From: JBQTIU01 sp052387815
Lineage (GTDB): Bacteria > Pseudomonadota > Alphaproteobacteria > CACIAM-22H2
Assembly (NCBI GenBank): GCA_052387815.1
Contig: JBQTIU010000012.1
Span: forward strand, 1-64,000
DNA length: 64,000 bases
Direction of reading: 5' to 3'
The notes below the pieces were generated by a model that had not been told where the DNA came from, searched no databases, and was given only the letters and a program-made list of their open reading frames with translations. Below, one piece after another: positions 18,179 to 27,425 of the stretch (position 1 is the stretch's first letter; each line of letters begins with the position of its first letter). The position numbers and the translations under genes are program-made.

Positions 18179-19452
18179 CGCTGGCGCGCGCCGATCTCGA
18201 GGCGCTCGACGCCAAGGATCCGCTCGCCGCCGCCCGCGCGGCGTTCGAGCTGCCGCCGGGAACCGTCTATCTCGACGGCAATTCGCTGGGCGCGCTGCCG
18301 CGCGCCGCCGCCTCGCGGCTCGCGGAGGTGGTCGCGGGCGAGTGGGGCCGCGACCTCATCGGCAGCTGGAACCCGGCGTCGTCCGGCGGGCACGGCTGGA
18401 TCGACATGCCGGCCCGGGTGGGCGACAAGATCGCCCGCCTGATCGGCGCCGAGGCGGGCGAGGTCGTGGTCGCCGACTCGACCTCGGTCAACCTGTTCAA
18501 GGTACTCGCCGCGGCGCTGCGCCTTGTCCCTGAGCGGCGGGTCGTGCTCTCCGAGCGCGACAATTTCCCGACCGACCTCTACATCGCCCAAGGCCTGATC
18601 GACCTGCTCGGCAAAGGCCACGAATTGCGCCTCCTCGAGGGCGATGAAATCGAGGGTGCCATCGACGCCCGGACCGCGGTCGTCATGCTGACCCACGTCA
18701 ACTACAAGACCGGGGCCATGTTCGATGTGGAGCGGCTGACGCGGGCGGCGCGCGCGCAGGGCGCGTTCATGCTCTGGGACCTCGCGCACAGCGCCGGCGC
18801 GGTGCCCGTCGATCTCAATGCCGCCGGGGCCGATTTCGCGGTCGGCTGCGGCTACAAGTATCTGAACGGCGGGCCGGGCGCGCCGTCCTTCGTGTATGTG
18901 GCCCGCCGCCACCAGGCGGGGCTCGATCAGCCGCTGGCGGGCTGGCTCGGCCACGCCGCCCCCTTCGCCTTCGAACCGCGCTACCGGGCCGCCGAAGGCA
19001 TCGGTCGCCTGCTGTGCGGCACGCCGCCGATCCTGTCCCTGGCGGCGCTCGAGGTCGGGGTCGATGTGGCTCTCGGCGTCGAGCCCGGGGCGCTGCGGGC
19101 CAAGTCCATGGTGCTCACCGATCTGTTCATCCGGCTCGTCCGCCAGCTTTGCGCGGGGTTCGCTCTCACCCTCGTCTCGCCGCGGGAAGCCGCGCGGCGC
19201 GGCAGCCAGGTCTCGTTGCGTCACGACGAGGGCTGTGCGGTCATGAAGGCGCTGATCGCGCGCCGGGTGATCGGCGATTTCCGCGCCCCCGATATCCTGC
19301 GCTTCGGCTTCGCGCCGCTTTATGTGCGCCACGTCGACGTGTGGGACGCCGTCGCGGTGCTCCGCGACATCCTCGAGAGCCGCGCCTGGGAGCGGGCGGA
19401 GTTTCGCCCTCGCGAGGGCGGCGACGTGAGAGCCAAGGGAGGCGGGCGATGA
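18175..19452 (+). CDS. kynU: kynureninase
   Basis: This 425-residue pyridoxal-phosphate enzyme cleaves kynurenine to anthranilate and alanine. It shows the YLDGNSLGALP start, the VADSTSVNLFK cofactor loop, WDLAHSAGA with the PLP Asp, and the Schiff-base Lys in CGYKYLNGGPGAP. Length and motif order fit the family. It overlaps kynB by ATGA at its start and kynA by ATGA at its end, so the three genes are translationally coupled. No anthranilate-degrading genes are in the window. Confidence 0.97.
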   Translation: MTLARADLEALDAKDPLAAARAAFELPPGTVYLDGNSLGALPRAAASRLAEVVAGEWGRDLIGSWNPASSGGHGWIDMPARVGDKIARLIGAEAGEVVVADSTSVNLFKVLAAALRLVPERRVVLSERDNFPTDLYIAQGLIDLLGKGHELRLLEGDEIEGAIDARTAVVMLTHVNYKTGAMFDVERLTRAARAQGAFMLWDLAHSAGAVPVDLNAAGADFAVGCGYKYLNGGPGAPSFVYVARRHQAGLDQPLAGWLGHAAPFAFEPRYRAAEGIGRLLCGTPPILSLAALEVGVDVALGVEPGALRAKSMVLTDLFIRLVRQLCAGFALTLVSPREAARRGSQVSLRHDEGCAVMKALIARRVIGDFRAPDILRFGFAPLYVRHVDVWDAVAVLRDILESRAWERAEFRPREGGDVRAKGGGR

Positions 19453-20291
19453 CGGACCAAGCCGGTTCGGCCCGGCCGGAGGCGGGCGCGCACACCGATT
19501 TCGCGCACGAGATGAGCTACGCCGACTATCTCGGCCTCGACCGATTGCTCGCCGCCCAGTATCCCCTCTCCGACAACCACAACGAAATGCTGTTCATCAT
19601 CCAGCACCAGACGAGCGAGCTGTGGTTGAAGCTGATGCTGCACGAGCTCGGGGCGGCGATCGACCGGGTGCGCCACGACGACCTGCGGCCGGCCTTCAAG
19701 ATGTTGGCGCGGGTGAGCCGGATCATGGCCCAGCTCATCCAGGCCTGGGACGTGCTGTCGACGCTCACCCCCAGCGAATATCTCGACTTCCGGGACCGGC
19801 TGGGCCACGCCTCGGGCTTCCAGTCGCACCAATACCGGCTGCTCGAGTTCAGCCTCGGCAACAAGAACCCCGCCATGCTCGACCTCCACCGCCATCGCAA
19901 GGACATCCACGCCACCCTCGAGGCGGCCTTGCGCGCGCCCTCGCTCTACGACGAGGCGATCCGGCTCCTTGCCCGGCGCGGCTTCGCCATCGCGCCCGCC
20001 GCGCTCGAGCGCGACTGGAGCATTCCCTACGCGGCCCAGCCCTCGGTCGAGGCGGCCTGGACCGCCATCTATCGGGCGACCGACCGCTACTGGGATCTCT
20101 ACGAGCTCGCCGAGGAATTCGTCGATCTCGAGGATTACTTGCGGCAATGGCGCTTCCGCCACGCGACCACGGTCGAGCGCATCATCGGTTTGAAGCGCGG
20201 CACCGGCGGCACGGCCGGGGCCGCATACCTGCGCAAGGTGGTCGACCTGCGCCTGTTCCCCGAACTCTGGGACGTGCGGACCGCGCTCTAG
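19449..20291 (+). CDS. kynA: tryptophan 2,3-dioxygenase
   Basis: This 280-residue haem enzyme opens the indole ring of tryptophan to give N-formylkynurenine. Signatures are the N-terminal substrate helix (EMLFIIQHQTSELWLKLM), SGFQSHQYRLLEFSLGNKN with its conserved substrate-contacting residues, and the C-terminal WRFRHATTVERIIG with the proximal haem His. It is last in the kynBUA operon although it catalyses the first step. With kynB and kynU it completes the route from tryptophan to anthranilate and alanine. Confidence 0.97.
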   Translation: MTDQAGSARPEAGAHTDFAHEMSYADYLGLDRLLAAQYPLSDNHNEMLFIIQHQTSELWLKLMLHELGAAIDRVRHDDLRPAFKMLARVSRIMAQLIQAWDVLSTLTPSEYLDFRDRLGHASGFQSHQYRLLEFSLGNKNPAMLDLHRHRKDIHATLEAALRAPSLYDEAIRLLARRGFAIAPAALERDWSIPYAAQPSVEAAWTAIYRATDRYWDLYELAEEFVDLEDYLRQWRFRHATTVERIIGLKRGTGGTAGAAYLRKVVDLRLFPELWDVRTAL

Positions 20292-20387
20292 TGTCGGGCC
20301 GCGGCTTCCGGTATGCTGCGGGCGATTCCGGGCCGGGCCGCGAACCTTGCGTTCTTGAATCAACCGCCACCAGGGAGGGCAACCGCC

Positions 20388-21116
20388 ATGACCAAGATCG
20401 AGGGCAAGACCGCCCGGCTGTCACGCCGGGAGTTCGTCACCGCCACGACCGCAACCATCGTCACGGCCGCGAGTACGTTTCCGGCGCCGGCGATCGCGCA
20501 AGCCCGCGCGCCCTACGCGCTGCCGCCGCTGCCGTATTCGGACACGGCGCTGGCGCCGGTCATCTCGGCCCAGACCATGGGCTTCCATTACGGGCGCCAC
20601 CACAAGGGCTATGTCGATAACATCAACCGCATGGTCCAGGGCGACCCCGTGGGCGATCTGTCGCTCGAGGAATTGATCAAGGCCAGCGCCGTCAATCCCA
20701 ACCGCGTCGCGCATTTCAATAACGCGGCGATGGTCTGGAATCACTCCCTTTACTGGAACAGCTTGAAGCCCGGCGGCGGCGGGCCAGCCACCGGCGCGCT
20801 CAAGGACAAGATCGACCAAGACCTCGGCGGCTACGACAAGTTCAAGGCCGACTTCGCCGCCGCCGCCAACGGCCAGTTTGGCAGCGGCTGGGCGTGGTTG
20901 ATCGCCGACAAGGGCAAGCTCGCCATCACCCGTACCGGCAACGCCGACACGCCGCTGGTCCGGGGCGCCGCGTGCCTATTGGTCATCGACGTGTGGGAGC
21001 ACGCCTATTACCTCGACTACCAAAACCGGCGCGCCGACTACACGGCGGCGGTGATCGACAAGCTGCTCAACTGGGACTTCGCCAACGAACAGTTCGCCAA
21101 GGCGCCCAAGAGCTGA
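20388..21116 (+). CDS. Tat-exported Fe/Mn superoxide dismutase
   Basis: This 242-residue protein has a 38-residue N-terminal extension with the twin-arginine motif SRREF followed by a hydrophobic stretch and a PAIAQA cleavage site, so it is probably exported folded to the periplasm. The mature part has Fe/Mn SOD ligands in HHKGYVDN, WNHSLYW and DVWEHAYY, and the GSGWAWL block. Metal choice (Fe, Mn or cambialistic) cannot be decided from the sequence. A strong ribosome site (GGGAGGG) stands about ten bases before the ATG. Most bacterial Fe/Mn SODs are cytoplasmic, which makes the signal unusual. Confidence 0.93.
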   Translation: MTKIEGKTARLSRREFVTATTATIVTAASTFPAPAIAQARAPYALPPLPYSDTALAPVISAQTMGFHYGRHHKGYVDNINRMVQGDPVGDLSLEELIKASAVNPNRVAHFNNAAMVWNHSLYWNSLKPGGGGPATGALKDKIDQDLGGYDKFKADFAAAANGQFGSGWAWLIADKGKLAITRTGNADTPLVRGAACLLVIDVWEHAYYLDYQNRRADYTAAVIDKLLNWDFANEQFAKAPKS

Positions 21117-21124
21117 ACGGTCTA

Positions 21125-21150
21125 GCCCGCCGGCGAGGCTGCCGGCGGGC
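21125..21150. terminator. perfect 10-bp stem, likely bidirectional terminator
   Basis: GCCCGCCGGC and GCCGGCGGGC form a perfect 10-base-pair stem with the six-base loop GAGGCT. It stands between the convergent sod and DUF1223 genes, eight bases after the sod stop. There is only a weak T run (TCGCTTTCGC) on the plus side, so termination may be partly Rho-dependent. Confidence 0.7.
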
Positions 21151-21179
21151 TCGCTTTCGCGGGGGACCGTCCGAAGGCC

Positions 21180-21953
21180 TCAGCCCTTCGGCAGGGCGAA
21201 ATCGATCGCGGCGAGAATCGGCCCGCTGCCATCGGCCTGCACGAGGATCGCCACGCGGTCGCAAGACGCGGGGATGGTGGCGAGGTCGAGGGCCAAGGCG
21301 ACCGGCGATCCCGCGAAGGCGCCGAGCCGGCGCCAGACGCGCACGACGTTGTAGTTGGCGAGGCGGCGGCCGCGGTTCTCCCCGCGCGTGACCGCGGTCA
21401 GGTGCGCGCGATCGTAGGCGGCGATCCACACGCTGGCCTGGCCGCGGAACGTGCCGCCTTCGACCCGCACCTCCGACGCCGCCCCCTCGAGGCGGAGATC
21501 GATCCGCGGCCGCTCGGCGCTCGTAGCGGCCTGATCGCGCGCCGCGCGCGCGATCAACCGTTCGATCGCCGCCCGCTCCGAGCCCACGTCCTGGAAGCGG
21601 CCGTCGATCACCATCTGCGGCGTATAGACATAACGCTGGGCGAGCGCACGGGCATACTGGCGCTGGCGTTCGGTATGGGCGGGCTGGGCGTAGGGGTCCT
21701 TCCAGCCGATGTAATCCCAGTAGTCGACGTGGAGGCCGATGGCGAGGATGCCGGGGCGCGCGGCGAGCTCGCCCAAGAAGGCATCGGCCGGCGGGCAGGA
21801 ATTGCAGCCCTGGCTGGTGAACAACTCGACCACCACCGGCGAGCCGACCGTCGCTCGAGGGGCGGGCTCGGCGCGCTGGGCGGCGGCCGGGCGCACCGCC
21901 CAGCCGGCCAGCGCGCCGACGCCGAGACCCAGGATTTGGCGTCGCGTGGACAT
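21180..21953 (-). CDS. DUF1223 exported thioredoxin-fold protein
   Basis: This 257-residue protein begins MSTRRQILGLGVGAL, a Tat-like twin-arginine signal, with cleavage after PAAAQ. The mature protein has a thioredoxin-like start with the redox motif GCNSCPPAD after VVELFTSQ, which is the DUF1223 signature, and continues with HVDYWDYIGWKDP and YTPQMVIDG. The function of the family is not known; an exported thiol-disulphide role is plausible from the CxxC. It is convergent with the SOD gene, with a shared hairpin between them. Confidence 0.88.
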   Translation of the reverse strand: MSTRRQILGLGVGALAGWAVRPAAAQRAEPAPRATVGSPVVVELFTSQGCNSCPPADAFLGELAARPGILAIGLHVDYWDYIGWKDPYAQPAHTERQRQYARALAQRYVYTPQMVIDGRFQDVGSERAAIERLIARAARDQAATSAERPRIDLRLEGAASEVRVEGGTFRGQASVWIAAYDRAHLTAVTRGENRGRRLANYNVVRVWRRLGAFAGSPVALALDLATIPASCDRVAILVQADGSGPILAAIDFALPKG

Positions 21954-22113
21954 GGTGGGCCTATTCTAGGAACGCCGGCCGGGACGGCGCCAATCACCTT
22001 TGGGTGAGGCGGTTCACCGCCGTGTGAAACATGGGAGAATAATCCGCTTGCCGCCGCCGTTGTCGGGGCGCAGCATGCCCCGCAGGACAAGTGAGACAGG
22101 AAGGAGTTTCGCC

Positions 22114-22419
22114 ATGGCAAAGCCGGCGTCGAACATGGTCATCGTGACGAGCCTCGCCGCCGGTCTTGCCGGGCTCGGTCCGATGCCCCTCGCCATCGCC
22201 CAGAGCCAACCGTCCCCGCGCTCCGACCTCGCCGAGGCCGAGGCGTTGGCCCGCGAGGCGATCGAAAAGATGGTCCGCGCGCTCAACCTGGCGATCAAGG
22301 GCCTGCCGCTCTATGACCTGCCGGAGATCAACGAGCGCGGCGACATCATCATCCGGCGTCTCAACCCGGCCGCCAAGCCGCCCGCCGAACACCCGCCCGC
22401 CGGCCGGTCGGGGAACTGA
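22114..22419 (+). CDS. small exported protein of unknown function
   Basis: This 101-residue protein is not recognised. It has a signal peptide (AAGLAGLGPMPLAIAQ), a helical mid-part rich in Ala and Glu (LAEAEALAREAIEKMVRALN), and a Pro-rich C-terminus. The start has a strong ribosome site (AAGGAG, nine bases upstream). The sequence between about 21,960 and 22,110 is upstream of it and divergent from the DUF1223 gene. Similar small periplasmic proteins with an amphipathic helix are common in this class of bacteria, but no role can be given. Confidence 0.6.
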   Translation: MAKPASNMVIVTSLAAGLAGLGPMPLAIAQSQPSPRSDLAEAEALAREAIEKMVRALNLAIKGLPLYDLPEINERGDIIIRRLNPAAKPPAEHPPAGRSGN

Positions 22420-22462
22420 GCCCGCGGCCTTGACCGGCGCAGACCAATGCAGGCGCGCCGCT

Positions 22463-22505
22463 TCTTGACCTGTTCTTGACCTGGTTTTGCAGTTCGGGCT
22501 AGGTA
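22463..22505 (+). promoter_or_regulatory. possible promoter with tandem direct repeat before the liv operon
   Basis: The 11-base unit TTCTTGACCTG occurs twice head to tail (22463-22473 and 22474-22484). The second copy supplies TTGACC at 22476-22481 as a -35 element, and TAGGTA at 22500-22505 is a possible -10 with an 18-base spacer. The transcript would start about 120 bases before the acyl-CoA ligase gene. A duplicated box at a -35 site could also be an activator-binding site. Confidence 0.4.
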
Positions 22506-22634
22506 GGGCCAGCACGCGAGGCCGAGCCCAAGACGCGGGCGCCGGCCCAGCGAACGGGTGCGAACTGGGTGTGGAGCTGTGGCGGAGGGTCCGGATGGGC
22601 ACAAGGATGACGGCCCCAGGGCGGGCGGGTCGCG

Positions 22635-24629
22635 ATGGCTGACGCGGGTGCCATGGGCCCGGTCGCGGGGCGCGCCGGTCTCGAGGCCGCCGATACCTTT
22701 CCCAAGCTTCTGATCGCCAACGCCAAGAGCCGCGCCGAGCGGCCGGCGATTCGCGAGAAGGACTACGGCATCTGGCAAACTTCGACTTGGTCCGAGGTGG
22801 CCTCCGAGGTCCGCCGCATCGCTTGCGGGCTCGCCGAACTGGGCTTGAAGCGTGGCGACAAGCTCGCCATCGTCGGCGACAACCGGCCGCAACTCTACTG
22901 GGCGATCGGGGCGGCGCAGGCGCTGGGCGCCGTCCCGGTGCCGGTCTACCAGGACGCGGTCGCCGACGAAATGGCCTTCGTCATCGACCATGCCGAGGCC
23001 AAGATGGCCATCGCCGAGGACCAGGAGCAGGTCGACAAGCTGCTGGCCATTCGGCGGAAAAATCCCCGGCTCGGGGCCATCGTCTACAAGGACCCGCGGG
23101 GCTTGAGGAATTATCGCGATCCAGGCCTGATGAGCCTCGACGCGCTCGAGGAGATGGGCGGCCGGCGCGACCAGGCCAACCCCGATTTCTTCCTGGGCGA
23201 GGTGTTCAAGGGCCGCGGCGCCGATGTGTCGATCATGCTCTACACCTCGGGCACGACCGGCCAGCCCAAGGGCGTGATGCTGACCTACGACAACGTCATG
23301 ACCACCGCCCGCAACGCCGTCGCCTTCGACCGCGTGGGCGAAAACGAGGAGGTCCTGGCCTACCTGCCGATGGCCTGGGTGGGCGACCACATCTACTCCT
23401 ACGCCGAGGCTTATGTCGCCGGGTTCTGCGTCTCGTGCCCGGAGAGCGGCGCCACCGTGCTCAACGATCTGCGCGAGATCGGCCCGACCTATTTCTTCGC
23501 CCCGCCGCGCATCTTCGAGAATATCCTCACCACGGTCTCGATCCGCATCGAGGATGCCGCCTGGTGGAAGCGCAAGATGTTCCATTACTTCATGGATGTG
23601 GGTCGTCGCGCCGGCATTCCCCGGCTCGACGGCAAGCGGGTGGGACTCGCCGATCGCCTGCTTCTGTGGGCGGGCGAGATCCTGGTCTACGGGCCGCTCA
23701 AGAACATGTTGGGGTTGAGCCGCATGCGTCTCGGCTACACCGCCGGCGAGGCGATCGGCCCGGACATCTTCGACTTCTACCGCTCGCTGGGCCTCAACCT
23801 GAAGCAGCTTTACGGCATGACCGAGACCTCCGTGTTCATCTGCATGCAGCCCGACGGCCAGATCAAGGCCGACACCGTCGGCACGCCCGCCCCCGGAGTC
23901 GAGATCAGAATCGCCGAATCGGGCGAGGTCATGGTCAAGAGTCCGGGCGTGTTCCTGTCCTACTACAAGAACGACCAGGCGACGGCCGAGGCCAAGACCG
24001 CGGACGGCTGGGTGCGCACCGGCGATGCCGGCTTCTTCGATCCGGACGGGCACCTCAAGATCATCGACCGAGCCAAGGACGTGGGCCGGCTCGCCGACGG
24101 GACGCTGTTTGCGCCCAAATACCTCGAGAACAAGCTCAAGTTCTTCCCTTACATCAGGGAGGCGGTGGCCTTCGGCGACCGCCGCGACTACGTCGCGGCG
24201 TTCATCAGCATCGATCTCGAGGCGACGGGCAACTGGGCCGAGCGCCACGGCCTCGCCTATGCGAGCTACCAGGACCTCGCCGCCAGGCCCGAGATCTACG
24301 ACCTCGTCCAGGGCTGCGTCGAAAAGGTCAACCGCGACCTCGCCGCCGACGCCAAGCTCGCCGGCTCGCAGATCCGGCGGTTCCTGATCCTGCACAAGGA
24401 GCTCGACGCCGACGACGGCGAGCTCACGCGCACGCGCAAGGTGCGCCGGGGTTTCATTGGCGACCGCTACGCGCCCTTGGTCGAGGGCCTCTACGGCGCC
24501 GCCGAGCGGGTCCATATCGAAGCCCAGGTCACGTTCGAGGACGGGCGCAAGGGAACGCTCAAGGCCGACCTCGCGATCCGCAACGCGGCCTTGACGCATC
24601 CACCCGAGCCCTTGCGCAAGGCCGGCTGA
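22635..24629 (+). CDS. long-chain acyl-CoA synthetase-like AMP-binding ligase
   Basis: This 664-residue adenylate-forming enzyme activates a carboxylic acid to its CoA thioester using ATP. It shows the phosphate loop YTSGTTGQPKGVM near 201-213, the YGMTETS motif, the DGWVRTGDAGFFD motif and a final region with RTRKVRRGF. It resembles the bacterial long-chain type (FadD15-like) that stands at the head of liv-type transporter operons. The substrate cannot be read from the sequence. The ATG at 22635 follows a possible promoter, and livG begins 11 bases after its stop, so it is probably expressed with the transporter. Confidence 0.9.
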   Translation: MADAGAMGPVAGRAGLEAADTFPKLLIANAKSRAERPAIREKDYGIWQTSTWSEVASEVRRIACGLAELGLKRGDKLAIVGDNRPQLYWAIGAAQALGAVPVPVYQDAVADEMAFVIDHAEAKMAIAEDQEQVDKLLAIRRKNPRLGAIVYKDPRGLRNYRDPGLMSLDALEEMGGRRDQANPDFFLGEVFKGRGADVSIMLYTSGTTGQPKGVMLTYDNVMTTARNAVAFDRVGENEEVLAYLPMAWVGDHIYSYAEAYVAGFCVSCPESGATVLNDLREIGPTYFFAPPRIFENILTTVSIRIEDAAWWKRKMFHYFMDVGRRAGIPRLDGKRVGLADRLLLWAGEILVYGPLKNMLGLSRMRLGYTAGEAIGPDIFDFYRSLGLNLKQLYGMTETSVFICMQPDGQIKADTVGTPAPGVEIRIAESGEVMVKSPGVFLSYYKNDQATAEAKTADGWVRTGDAGFFDPDGHLKIIDRAKDVGRLADGTLFAPKYLENKLKFFPYIREAVAFGDRRDYVAAFISIDLEATGNWAERHGLAYASYQDLAARPEIYDLVQGCVEKVNRDLAADAKLAGSQIRRFLILHKELDADDGELTRTRKVRRGFIGDRYAPLVEGLYGAAERVHIEAQVTFEDGRKGTLKADLAIRNAALTHPPEPLRKAG

Positions 24630-24640
24630 GGCCTCGCCCC

Positions 24641-25432
24641 ATGTCGCCGCGCGAGGGCGCCGCCGAAGACATCGTGCTCAGGGTCGACAACATCAGCCTG
24701 TCGTTCGGCGGCGTGAAGGCGCTCTCGCACGTCTCGTTCGACATCCGCGCCCACGAGCTGCGCGCCATCATCGGCCCCAACGGCGCCGGCAAATCGTCGA
24801 TGCTCAACTGCATCAACGGCTTCTACCACCCGCAAGAAGGGACGATCACCTACAAGGGGGTGGTCCGCCAGCAGATGCGCCCGCACGAGGCGGCGGCCCA
24901 GGGGATCGCGCGCACCTTTCAGAACATCGCGTTGTTCAAGGGCATGTCGACGCTTGACAACATCATGACCGGCCGCCTGCTCAAGATGAAACGGGGCTTC
25001 CTCGCGCAGGCGATCTATTGGGGCCCGGCGCAGAAGGAAGAGATCGAGCACCGCGCGCATGTCGAGCGGATCATCGACTTCCTCGAGATCCAGGCGATCC
25101 GCAAGACTCCGGTCGGGCGGCTTCCCTATGGGATGCAGAAGCGGGTCGAACTGGGGCGCGCGCTCGCCGCCGAGCCGGATCTCTTGCTGCTCGACGAGCC
25201 GATGGCCGGCATGAACGTCGAGGAGAAGGAGGACATGTGCCGCTTCATCCTCGACGTCAACGAGGAATTCGGCACCAGTATCGTGCTGATCGAGCATGAC
25301 ATGGGCGTGGTCATGGACATCTCGCAGCGCGACGTGGTGCTCGATTACGGCCGCAAGATCGCCGACGGCATGCCCGACGAGGTGCGCAACGACCAGCGGG
25401 TGATCGACGCCTATCTGGGAGTGGCCCACTGA
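24641..25432 (+). CDS. livG: branched-chain-type ABC transporter ATPase (LivG)
   Basis: This 263-residue ABC ATPase has Walker A GPNGAGKSS near 42-50, the Q-loop in IARTFQNIALF and Walker B LLLLDEPMAGM with the H-loop IEHDMGVV. The usual LSGGQ signature is replaced by PYGMQKRVELGRAL. The long insert between Q-loop and signature and the final IDAYLG are LivG traits. The LivG branch pairs with LivF to power LivH/LivM permeases. The altered signature (LPYGMQKR) is the common form in this LivG branch. The stop overlaps the livH ATG. Confidence 0.94.
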   Translation: MSPREGAAEDIVLRVDNISLSFGGVKALSHVSFDIRAHELRAIIGPNGAGKSSMLNCINGFYHPQEGTITYKGVVRQQMRPHEAAAQGIARTFQNIALFKGMSTLDNIMTGRLLKMKRGFLAQAIYWGPAQKEEIEHRAHVERIIDFLEIQAIRKTPVGRLPYGMQKRVELGRALAAEPDLLLLDEPMAGMNVEEKEDMCRFILDVNEEFGTSIVLIEHDMGVVMDISQRDVVLDYGRKIADGMPDEVRNDQRVIDAYLGVAH

Positions 25433-26340
25433 TGGACCCCCTGTTCGTCCTCGAGGTGACGATCGGCGGGCTGTTGTCGGGCGTCCTGTACTCGCTGGTC
25501 GCCCTCGGCTTCGTGCTGATCTTCAAGGCCTCCGGCGTGTTCAATTTCGCGCAAGGGGCGATGGTGCTGCTGGCGGCGCTCACCTTCGTGCGCCTGCTCG
25601 AGATTCTGGGCAGCAACGAGCCCGGCGATGCCATCTTCTGGCTCGCGCTGGTCATCACGCTCGGTGTCATGCTGGCGCTCGCCTACGGCGTCGAACGGCT
25701 GGTGCTGCTGCCGCTGGTCAACCAGCCGCCGATCATCCTGTTCATGGCCACCATCGGGCTCACCTTCCTGATCGAGGGCCTCGCCCAGGGGGTGTGGGGC
25801 AGCCAGGTGCACCGCTTGCGGCTCGGCATCTCCGAACTGCCGGTCGAAGTCGGCGGCATCCTGCTGAGCCAGTTCGATCTGTTCGCCGCGGCCACGGCCG
25901 GCCTCCTGGTCGCCGGCCTAGCGGTGTTCTTCAACCGCACGCGCATCGGCCGCGCCCTGCGCGGGGTCGCCGACGATCACCAGGCGGCGCTGTCGGTCGG
26001 CATCCCCTTGGAGCAGATCTGGTTCATCGTCTGGGCGGCGGCGGGCGTCGTCGCCCTGTTCGCCGGCCTCATTTGGGGATCGAAGCTCGGCGTCCAGTTC
26101 AGCCTGTCGCTGGTGGCGCTGAAGGCGCTCCCCGTGCTGATCCTCGGCGGCTTCACGTCGATCCCGGGCGCCATCGTCGGCGGGCTCATCATCGGCTCGA
26201 CGGAAAAGCTCGCCGAGGTGTTCATCGGGCCCTATCTCGGCGGGGCCATCGAAAACTGGTTCCCCTACGTGCTGGCGACGGCGTTCCTGCTCGTGCGCCC
26301 GCAGGGCCTGTTCGGCGAGAAGATCATCGAGCGGGTTTGA
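25432..26340 (+). CDS. livH: branched-chain-type ABC transporter permease (LivH)
   Basis: This 302-residue inner-membrane permease has about eight hydrophobic segments. It begins with the typical LivH phrase GLLSGVLYSLVALGFVLIFK and GVFNFAQGAM, and has RALRGVADDHQAALSVGI before the cytoplasmic coupling loop. It ends in LLVRPQGLFGEK, a LivH C-terminal marker. It pairs with LivM. The ATG shares its A with the TGA of livG (TGATG), so translation is coupled. Confidence 0.95.
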   Translation: MDPLFVLEVTIGGLLSGVLYSLVALGFVLIFKASGVFNFAQGAMVLLAALTFVRLLEILGSNEPGDAIFWLALVITLGVMLALAYGVERLVLLPLVNQPPIILFMATIGLTFLIEGLAQGVWGSQVHRLRLGISELPVEVGGILLSQFDLFAAATAGLLVAGLAVFFNRTRIGRALRGVADDHQAALSVGIPLEQIWFIVWAAAGVVALFAGLIWGSKLGVQFSLSLVALKALPVLILGGFTSIPGAIVGGLIIGSTEKLAEVFIGPYLGGAIENWFPYVLATAFLLVRPQGLFGEKIIERV

Positions 26341-26343
26341 GCC

Positions 26344-27405
26344 ATGATCTACCGCGAGGCGGGGCAGTTCAAGACCAGCTATGGCGCCGACGAGGCGCTG
26401 CTGCCGATCGCCCAGGATCGCGTTGTGGTCGTGGCGCTCGTCGTCTTCGCTTTTCTCCTTCCGGCCTTCGCCAGCGAGTATTGGCTGGCCTCGATCCTGA
26501 TCCCGTTCCTCATCTTTTCGCTGGCCGCGCTCGGCCTCAACATCCTCACCGGCTATGCGGGCCAGCTGTCACTGGGGACCGGCGGGTTCATGGCCGTGGG
26601 CGCGTTCACCGCCTACAACCTCGCCATCCGCATTCCGGAAATTCCGTTCGTGTTCGATTTTGTCATCGGCGGCGTGATCGCGGCGCTGGTCGGCATGGTG
26701 TTCGGGCTGCCCTCGCTGCGCATCAAGGGCTTCTATCTCGCGGTCACCACGCTGGCCGCGCAGTTCTTCCTCGAATGGCTGTTCAACCGCGTCGGCTGGT
26801 TCACCAATTACTCGCCCTCGGGCGTCATCAGCTCGCCGCCGATGGTCATGCTCGGCTATACGTTCCGCAGCGCCGAGGCCCGCTACTTCTTGATCCTGGT
26901 CATCGTCGTGGTGATGACGCTCGCCGCCAAGAACATGGTGCGCAGCGCGGTCGGGCGCGCGTGGATGGCGGTGCGCGACATGGACGTGGCGGCCGAGATC
27001 ATCGGCGTCCCGATGCTCAAGACCAAAATGCTCGCTTTTGCGGTCAGCTCTTTCTATTGCGGGGTCGCCGGCGCCTTGTGGGCCTTCGTCTACCTGGGCA
27101 CGGTCGAACCCCAGGCCTTCGGCATCGACCGCTCATTCCAGATGCTGTTCATGATCATCATCGGCGGGCTCGGCAGCATCCTCGGCTCGTTCTTCGGCGC
27201 CGCCTTCATCGTCCTCTTGCCGATCGCCCTCAACAACGCCGCGCAACTGTTCGGCGGCGCGCTGCAGGCCGACGTGCTCACCAACCTCGAGCTCATCATC
27301 TTCGGCGGGCTGATCATCTTCTTCTTGATCGTCGAGCCGCACGGGCTCGCCCGCCTATGGCAGATCGGCAAGGAAAAGCTGCGCCTGTGGCCCTTCCCGC
27401 ACTGA
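26344..27405 (+). CDS. livM: branched-chain-type ABC transporter permease (LivM)
   Basis: This 353-residue permease has about nine hydrophobic segments and the LivM phrases LNILTGYAGQLSLGTGGFMA and PSLRIKGFYLAVTTLAAQ, with the coupling region GRAWMAVRDMDVAAEIIGV. It starts four bases after livH. The gene is followed by a dispersed double-hairpin element before livK, which could weaken or end transcription there. Confidence 0.95.
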   Translation: MIYREAGQFKTSYGADEALLPIAQDRVVVVALVVFAFLLPAFASEYWLASILIPFLIFSLAALGLNILTGYAGQLSLGTGGFMAVGAFTAYNLAIRIPEIPFVFDFVIGGVIAALVGMVFGLPSLRIKGFYLAVTTLAAQFFLEWLFNRVGWFTNYSPSGVISSPPMVMLGYTFRSAEARYFLILVIVVVMTLAAKNMVRSAVGRAWMAVRDMDVAAEIIGVPMLKTKMLAFAVSSFYCGVAGALWAFVYLGTVEPQAFGIDRSFQMLFMIIIGGLGSILGSFFGAAFIVLLPIALNNAAQLFGGALQADVLTNLELIIFGGLIIFFLIVEPHGLARLWQIGKEKLRLWPFPH

Positions 27406-27425
27406 GGCGGGCGCGGTGGCCTATT

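Noticed and set aside
22787..24640. Extension of the livG frame upstream
   Set aside because: It is a shadow of the acyl-CoA ligase gene. The ATG at 24641 stands just before the ABC domain.
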